Part shown: piece by piece, positions 20,311 through 24,214 of the stretch
Position numbering within the stretch: position 1 is the first letter of the stretch
How the letters are laid out: the number at the start of each line of letters is the position of its first letter
Source of the DNA: a virus
Length of the DNA: 24,214 nt
Reading direction: 5' to 3' (one strand)
Virus record (IMG/VR): IMGVR_UViG_3300049214_000160
Location: 1 to 24,214 of that record
Notes under the pieces: generated by a model
What the model was told of the DNA's origin: nothing
The model's database searches: none
Seen by the model: the letters and a program-made list of their open reading frames with translations, nothing else
Translations under genes and position numbers: made by a program

Positions 20311-21837
20311 TTAATTTTCCTCCCGGTTCAACATACCGGCTTGGCGCAAAACCCTGGCTTGCAAAGTCCTGGCGTTGGCCGAGGCAGCATAGTTCGGGTC
20401 CATTTCTATGCCAAGAATGGATTTGGCGCCGAGGTCTTCCGCCGCGCGCAGGGCTGCGCCCGAGCCGCAAGTCGGGTCCAAAACATTTGTGGTTTCGTCC
20501 ACAACCATAGAGAGAAAGTGGCGGAGCATGGGTTCGGGCTTTTGGGAGGGGTGAATTTTATTGCCGACGGTGGGGGCGGCATAGCTGTTCATGCCTGGCT
20601 TGGCTAGGGGGCGATTGCCCCGCACCGCTAGTAGGGCAGTGTCATAAGTGCGCCTGGGATAGGTGGTAGCGGTCCCTGGCACCACGCCTAGGCCACCGCC
20701 ACCGCCAGGGGTCTTGTGCCACACTAGGGGATGGTCATGGACCATCAGCCCAGCCCCACGCAAGCGCCGCACGGTTTCCGTATAGAAGTTCATGTTGAAC
20801 CAAAAAACGAGGTGAGCGCTGTAGCTCATGAGCCGATCTAGGTTTTCAACCAAACCGTTGAGCAAGTCCCAATAGATGCTCTCGTGATTGTCGTAGAAGT
20901 TCTCGGTCTCCACACCGGCCATTGAGCCCTTGCTGTCTTCGCCCTTGTAGTTGCCATACGGAAAGTCGCAATGGATGAGGGAGAACTTTGGACCGTCGTA
21001 GGTTTTGGCCCAAAGCAGAAAGTCGGCATTGATGATAGGATTTTCCGGCTTGACCACTGCGTCAATGTATTTGACCATGACGCCGGTTTCCACACCGGAG
21101 GTTGGGGCCTTGGCTTTGGCATTTATGCTGTCGAACATATCAAATACGGCCGAGTCGGCTTTGCGTTCCTCTGCAATCTTGACGCTCGATGTAATAGTGA
21201 AGTCGCCGTCGGCCGCAGGCTGGGGTTTGGTGGAAATATTGAGGTCGCCGAATGAGTTAAATACCGCAGCGCCGTTGGCAATGATATCGGTCACGATGCT
21301 TTCAGCCTTGCGCTCGGCAAACTTTGCAAGCGTGTTATACGCTTGTTCGATGCTTTCAACGTGCGCAATACGGGGCGAGTCTAGGTTGTCATAGACTCGG
21401 AGGATTTTGTGCAAATGGGTTTGGTGGATGGATAGGGCCTGGCAGGTCTGCGACACGAGCCAATTCTTGTTGCTTTTCATGTATAGGGCGTGTAGACGGC
21501 CGACCGAGCGCACATGGTCTCGCCACAACAAATCTTTCCGCTTGACATTCTCTTCAAGTTCGATGACCTCGGCCTCGGCCTCGGTAAGGGCCTCGTATGA
21601 GCGCACAGGGACGGTTTCGAGTTCGAGTGCAATCGAGGCCAAGAGGCGCCTTTCACCGGCTACAAGAACGTGTTGGTCTTTGATCTTGCGGCAAACGATC
21701 GGATTGATTATGCCCGTGGCTTTTATACTTGCTTTCAGGTCTTCAAATTCATGCACGTTGAGTTGGCGCTGGCGAGTTTCCCGACGCACAACAATGGTTT
21801 TTGGATCAAGCAATAAGTCAGTTGCGACGAGGGACAT
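20311..21837 (-). CDS. ParB-like nuclease domain fused to DNA (N4/N6) methyltransferase
   Basis: 508 residues. Residues ~1-175 are ParB/Srx-like: ASIKATGIINPIVCRK, HVLVAGERRLLAS (GERR at 61-64), an ELEENVKRKDL segment and a KorB-type helix-turn-helix region. Residues ~275-490 are an amino-methyltransferase in beta order: motif IV as CDFPYG (290-295), a variant of DPPY, then HPSQKP (429-434), then motif I DPTCGSG (454-460) and GIEMD. It should methylate adenine N6 or cytosine N4. ParB-methylase fusions are frequent in phages and mobile elements; no restriction enzyme is nearby, so protection of the phage genome from host restriction or gene regulation is likely. A 37-bp palindrome lies 17 bases before the ATG. 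Confidence 0.9.
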   Translation of the reverse strand: MSLVATDLLLDPKTIVVRRETRQRQLNVHEFEDLKASIKATGIINPIVCRKIKDQHVLVAGERRLLASIALELETVPVRSYEALTEAEAEVIELEENVKRKDLLWRDHVRSVGRLHALYMKSNKNWLVSQTCQALSIHQTHLHKILRVYDNLDSPRIAHVESIEQAYNTLAKFAERKAESIVTDIIANGAAVFNSFGDLNISTKPQPAADGDFTITSSVKIAEERKADSAVFDMFDSINAKAKAPTSGVETGVMVKYIDAVVKPENPIINADFLLWAKTYDGPKFSLIHCDFPYGNYKGEDSKGSMAGVETENFYDNHESIYWDLLNGLVENLDRLMSYSAHLVFWFNMNFYTETVRRLRGAGLMVHDHPLVWHKTPGGGGGLGVVPGTATTYPRRTYDTALLAVRGNRPLAKPGMNSYAAPTVGNKIHPSQKPEPMLRHFLSMVVDETTNVLDPTCGSGAALRAAEDLGAKSILGIEMDPNYAASANARTLQARVLRQAGMLNREEN

Positions 21838-21854
21838 GGGGCAGGTTCCAGAGT

Positions 21855-21891
21855 AGAGATATGCGAAAGGGTGACACTTGTGTATATACCT
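21855..21891 (+). repeat. 37-bp palindromic intergenic repeat, copy 4
   Basis: Parts are AGAGATAT, GCG, AAAGGG, TGA, CACTTG, TGT, ATATACCT. The inner arms have a mismatch compared with copy 3; one outer arm (AGAGATAT) is identical to it and the other (ATATACCT) is the complement of AGGTATAT of copy 1. It lies in the 111-bp gap before the ParB-methyltransferase gene, 17 bases from its ATG. Confidence 0.72.
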
Positions 21892-21948
21892 GCCCCGCAG
21901 GGCATAAGTCGGGACGTAGCAGTGCCCCGACCCATAGCAAGGCGCAGG

Positions 21949-22386
21949 CTAGGCGGCGACGATGGAACCGACGTCGTTGTAGAACTCGGTTTCGTCCTCG
22001 TTCGCCCGCTGCGTCACGGCGAAGATGACGCGGGTGCCACGAAGCTCGGGAATACGCTCGTCGAAAGAGCGGCCCGAGGCTTTGCCAAGCACCGCGTCTA
22101 GCATGTCCGACAGGCGGTAGAGCGACGTCGGGGTGATGTAGTAATCCCGGCGCAGTTCACGCTTGGACAAGTCCAGGCCGAGGTTGGCGCCCTCCGGCAC
22201 GTCATCCGTTTCCTCCTCGGGAACGAGAATGATGCGGACGAAGGGCGTTTGCTTCTGCTTGCTGGTCCCGAACTCGTGGCTCTTGATTGTGCCGATATAG
22301 TGGCCGGCCGCAATGGCGCGGGGGCGCTCGACGGAGTCCGTGGTTTGTGCGAGGAGTTGACGGAATGTTGAAGTTGTTGCGCTCAT
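21949..22386 (-). CDS. Probable phage single-stranded DNA-binding protein
   Basis: 145 residues. Beta-type segments (AGHYIGTIKSHEFGTSKQKQ, then TPFVRIILVPEEE; GTRVIFAVTQRANEDETEFYNDVGSIV) fit an OB-fold. The pattern of a short N-terminal extension, a GTSKQKQTPFV loop and an acidic middle (EEETDDVPEGA) resembles phage DUF669-type or other ssDNA-binding proteins, without proof. It lies between the Sak4-like recombinase and the methyltransferase in the replication/recombination operon, a usual place for such a protein. The C-terminus is not the acidic tip of bacterial SSB. Alternative: unknown structural helper of the recombinase. Confidence 0.5.
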   Translation of the reverse strand: MSATTSTFRQLLAQTTDSVERPRAIAAGHYIGTIKSHEFGTSKQKQTPFVRIILVPEEETDDVPEGANLGLDLSKRELRRDYYITPTSLYRLSDMLDAVLGKASGRSFDERIPELRGTRVIFAVTQRANEDETEFYNDVGSIVAA

Positions 22387-22441
22387 GGTGTTGTTTGCCT
22401 AAGTATGGTGTGGTAGAAAAGACCGACTGTTTTGGGCTAGT

Positions 22442-23488
22442 TCAGGCAGCGGTCGGTGGGCGCTGCGCTGATGGTTGGGCCGGAGCGGCAGCAGGTGCAG
22501 CACTTCGGCGAGGGGCAGAGGCAAATGCCTCGGTGAAACTGGTTGGTAGTTCGCGGCCGTTGATGGCCGAGAACATGGTGGCCAGGCCATGTGAGACCGG
22601 GTATTCGCGGTCCATGTAGGCCGAGGTCTTGGCCATGACGCCCTCTTGTGGAACCGTGCATATCACGCGTCGGACACTTTCGCCGGAGCCGGTGGCGCGG
22701 ACAACGTAAGTGTCGTTAAAATATTTGGCCATTTGCGGCGACAAAGCACGTCCGATGGCGCTGGGGTAGCCATCGGGCGAGGACAGGGCCACTCCGCCTC
22801 CTTCCATGCTGCCGGTGGCGGGACGGGATGCAACGCCAGAGCTTTCGTCAACCCATGTAATGTGCGAGACAACAATAACATTGCACGGGACGGTGGAGGA
22901 ATATAGTAGTTCAAGCAACCGAGTGAGCTGACTTTGGGCCTCGCCCACATCGCGCTGGTAATCGTAGCCTTGGTCCCGAGCGCCGAGCCGGCCATTAAGA
23001 CTTTGCGAAAAATAGTAGACGCATTTCGCCAGGGTGGAGAAGCTGTCGATGACGAGAACGTCTTTTGTGGTCCAAGAGGTAACAGGGCCGAGGTCAACTT
23101 CGTCATCTTTCCAGTTGTCCAACAGGGTCAGCACCCGAGCCCAAGCTTTGGCATCGACGGGCGCAAGCAGGGTTTCGCTTGTAGTGCGGTTTTGATCCTT
23201 GCCTGGCAGCCTGGTGGTTATGCTTCGGAGCTTCATATTTATGTTAATGGGCTCGTAGCGCACGGCTTCGCCTAGGTCGATGCCTTGGGCGGCAATGATC
23301 TTCGCATACGGATATCTTGGGTCCATCAAAAGGCTGCGGAGGGGCCTGACGCCCTTGTCCGTGTCGATGATGCGGAGGCGGTAGCCGGCGGCGACGAGTG
23401 ACGCCAGGGCGCCGGTCTTGCCTGCCCCGCTTTTGCCGATAAGTAGCAGCTTGATGGGGGCGTCTATGTCGTCTTTGATTGAAGCCAT
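22442..23488 (-). CDS. RecA-like P-loop ATPase, Sak4/AAA_24-type recombinase
   Basis: 348 residues. Walker A GKSGAGKT (18-25), an RIIDTDKGVRPLRS segment, and Walker B DVLVIDS (143-148) followed by a helical FSTLAKCVYYFSQ, then CNVIVVSHITWV. This is the layout of phage nucleotide-binding proteins of the AAA_24/Sak4 group, small RecA-like ATPases that assist single-strand annealing. The C-terminal 40 residues are Ala/Pro/Gln-rich and disordered, possibly contacting the ssDNA-binding protein encoded next. With the Cas4-like exonuclease upstream it forms a probable exonuclease-recombinase pair. Confidence 0.8.
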   Translation of the reverse strand: MASIKDDIDAPIKLLLIGKSGAGKTGALASLVAAGYRLRIIDTDKGVRPLRSLLMDPRYPYAKIIAAQGIDLGEAVRYEPININMKLRSITTRLPGKDQNRTTSETLLAPVDAKAWARVLTLLDNWKDDEVDLGPVTSWTTKDVLVIDSFSTLAKCVYYFSQSLNGRLGARDQGYDYQRDVGEAQSQLTRLLELLYSSTVPCNVIVVSHITWVDESSGVASRPATGSMEGGGVALSSPDGYPSAIGRALSPQMAKYFNDTYVVRATGSGESVRRVICTVPQEGVMAKTSAYMDREYPVSHGLATMFSAINGRELPTSFTEAFASAPRRSAAPAAAPAQPSAQRPPTAA

Positions 23489-23505
23489 GGTCTTTGGTTC
23501 CTAAA

Positions 23506-23736
23506 CTAGGTTTTGGTTTTTGGTTCGCACCAATATTTGGTGGTAAGTCCGTTTCTGCTTATTTGTTCCACAAGAACCGTTTCAGAGATTTTGGCACCCG
23601 TTTCTGCAAGATACCTAGCGATGAAATTTTCCTTGACGGCATTTTGCTGTTGAATATGCTTTTGTATGGCTTCGCTGAAAAGGTCTGGGTCGAGCGTAAA
23701 AGGAAACTCGGGTAGAACCCATTTTTCTTTTTCCAT
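23506..23736 (-). CDS. Small hypothetical protein
   Basis: 76 residues from the ATG at 23736, which has GGGAGA seven bases upstream and lies one base after the stop codon of the nuclease gene; a longer frame from 23793 would lie inside the nuclease gene. The sequence begins MEKEKWVLPEFPFTLDPDLFSE, has a helical centre (AIQKHIQQQNAVKENFIARYLAETG) and ends TTKYWCEPKTKT. No motif recognised. It lies between the exonuclease and the Sak4-like recombinase. Confidence 0.7.
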   Translation of the reverse strand: MEKEKWVLPEFPFTLDPDLFSEAIQKHIQQQNAVKENFIARYLAETGAKISETVLVEQISRNGLTTKYWCEPKTKT

Positions 23737-23737
23737 G

Positions 23738-24214
23738 TTAAATCTCCCGAATAACGAGGGGGTCCCAAATTCGCTTATGGAAAAGGGCATCAAGGTGCTT
23801 TTGCCTCATGCTCGGCGTGGCGGCGCATATTTGGCGGAACTGACAGCCCGAGTATTGGCTGCATGCCGTATCGTTTTGGGGCCAATAGTTGTTGGCAACG
23901 AAGGTTTCATTCTGCCGAATATAAATCATGGCATCATGAAACCATTCTTCGAGAATAGGGGCCGGGCGTGGAATGGTCGAGCGCTGGAAGCGGGTGAAGG
24001 TCACGCCGACTTGCGCTGCGTCAATGATCAGGCCCGAGATTGGCACGTTGCTGATGATGGCCCCGGCGAAGGCGTATTGTGAGACCTGGTTGTTCGGCGA
24101 ATACTGCTGGAAGTATCTTTCGTCCAAGGCGCCCTTGGTGGTCTTGAAGTCCGTGATCCACTGGCCACCGTTGAAGTTGACCTTGCGGTCGAGATAGCCA
24201 CATAGGACGTAGTG
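23738..24214 (-). CDS. Cas4/RecB-like PD-(D/E)XK exonuclease (N-terminus outside window)
   Basis: 158 visible residues, open at the right edge of the window; a TTG at 24127 is internal. The start of the visible part gives GYLDRKV and WITDFKTTKGAL, the Asp and Asp-x-Lys of the PD-(D/E)XK nuclease core, followed by a Gln/Tyr-rich QYSPNNQVSQYAFAGAI motif typical of the QxxxY helix of RecB-family nucleases. Three cysteines near the C-terminus (CSQYSGCQFRQIC) suggest an iron-sulfur cluster of Cas4/AddB type, its first ligand lying beyond the window. The likely activity is single-strand exonuclease for recombination or DNA processing. No CRISPR array or other cas gene is present. Confidence 0.8.
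   Translation of the reverse strand, partial: HYVLCGYLDRKVNFNGGQWITDFKTTKGALDERYFQQYSPNNQVSQYAFAGAIISNVPISGLIIDAAQVGVTFTRFQRSTIPRPAPILEEWFHDAMIYIRQNETFVANNYWPQNDTACSQYSGCQFRQICAATPSMRQKHLDALFHKRIWDPLVIREI

Noticed and set aside
21870-21880. SP6-type promoter resemblance (GGTGACACT) in palindrome copy 4
   Set aside because: The match is limited to copy 4; the others read GGGGGACCC, and on that strand transcription would run antisense to the neighbouring genes.
23738-24214. Cas4-like nuclease as a sign of a CRISPR system
   Set aside because: No repeat-spacer array or other cas gene is seen; Cas4/RecB-like exonucleases are common phage recombination genes and the next genes are recombinase and ssDNA-binding types.

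Overview
The window reads as part of a tailed double-stranded DNA phage or prophage genome, probably of siphovirus type, infecting an alphaproteobacterium. The tail-tip cassette (tape measure, DUF2460, DUF2163, NlpC/P60 peptidase, large tail-tip protein) has the gene order of Rhodobacter-type gene transfer agents and related alphaproteobacterial siphophages. The adenosylcobalamin-dependent ribonucleotide reductase and the lysis-gene sequences fit the same host group. An acetic-acid-bacteria-like (Rhodospirillales) host is only an impression. No integrase, tRNA, CRISPR array, insertion sequence or attachment site is visible. No gene-free stretch exceeds 300 bases; the longest gaps are about 110 bases or less.

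Layout. Positions 2-9909 (+) hold the tail genes: the C-terminal part of a tape measure protein, three receptor-binding or minor-tail type proteins, two tandem DUF2460 paralogues, DUF2163, a cell-wall peptidase and a large tail-tip protein. Positions 9913-12508 (+) hold lysis-associated genes: a membrane/coiled-coil protein, a GH108-like endolysin, a membrane-anchored or holin-like protein, a lipoprotein, and three very small proteins that are paralogues of each other. A strong intrinsic terminator at 12514-12544 separates this arm from the converging minus-strand arm.

The minus-strand arm (24214 down to 12548, transcribed right to left) is a densely overlapping replication, recombination and nucleotide-metabolism operon: Cas4/RecB-type exonuclease, a small protein, Sak4-like P-loop ATPase, probable ssDNA-binding protein, ParB/DNA-methyltransferase fusion, three small proteins, uracil-DNA-glycosylase/3'-5' exonuclease, zinc-ribbon protein, MazG-like pyrophosphohydrolase, two small proteins, an HTH/NUMOD3-type protein, DNA polymerase A, mini P-loop protein, DUF3987-like helicase/ATPase, class II ribonucleotide reductase, and a 45-residue membrane protein. 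Three genes of 45-58 codons (12548-12685, 17881-18057, 20139-20306) are supported by start/stop overlaps or ribosome-binding sites.

Two things stand out. First, the DNA polymerase is split inside its exonuclease active site: Exo I and Exo II lie at the end of the UDG-exonuclease gene, Exo III at the start of the polymerase gene, with five small genes (about 1.28 kb, one a homing-endonuclease-type DNA-binding protein) between them. Its polymerase motifs also carry unusual residues. Second, a 37-bp imperfect palindrome occurs four times, always in an intergenic gap and always ending 17-29 bases before a start codon, in both the structural and the replication arm. It looks like a phage-specific regulatory site.
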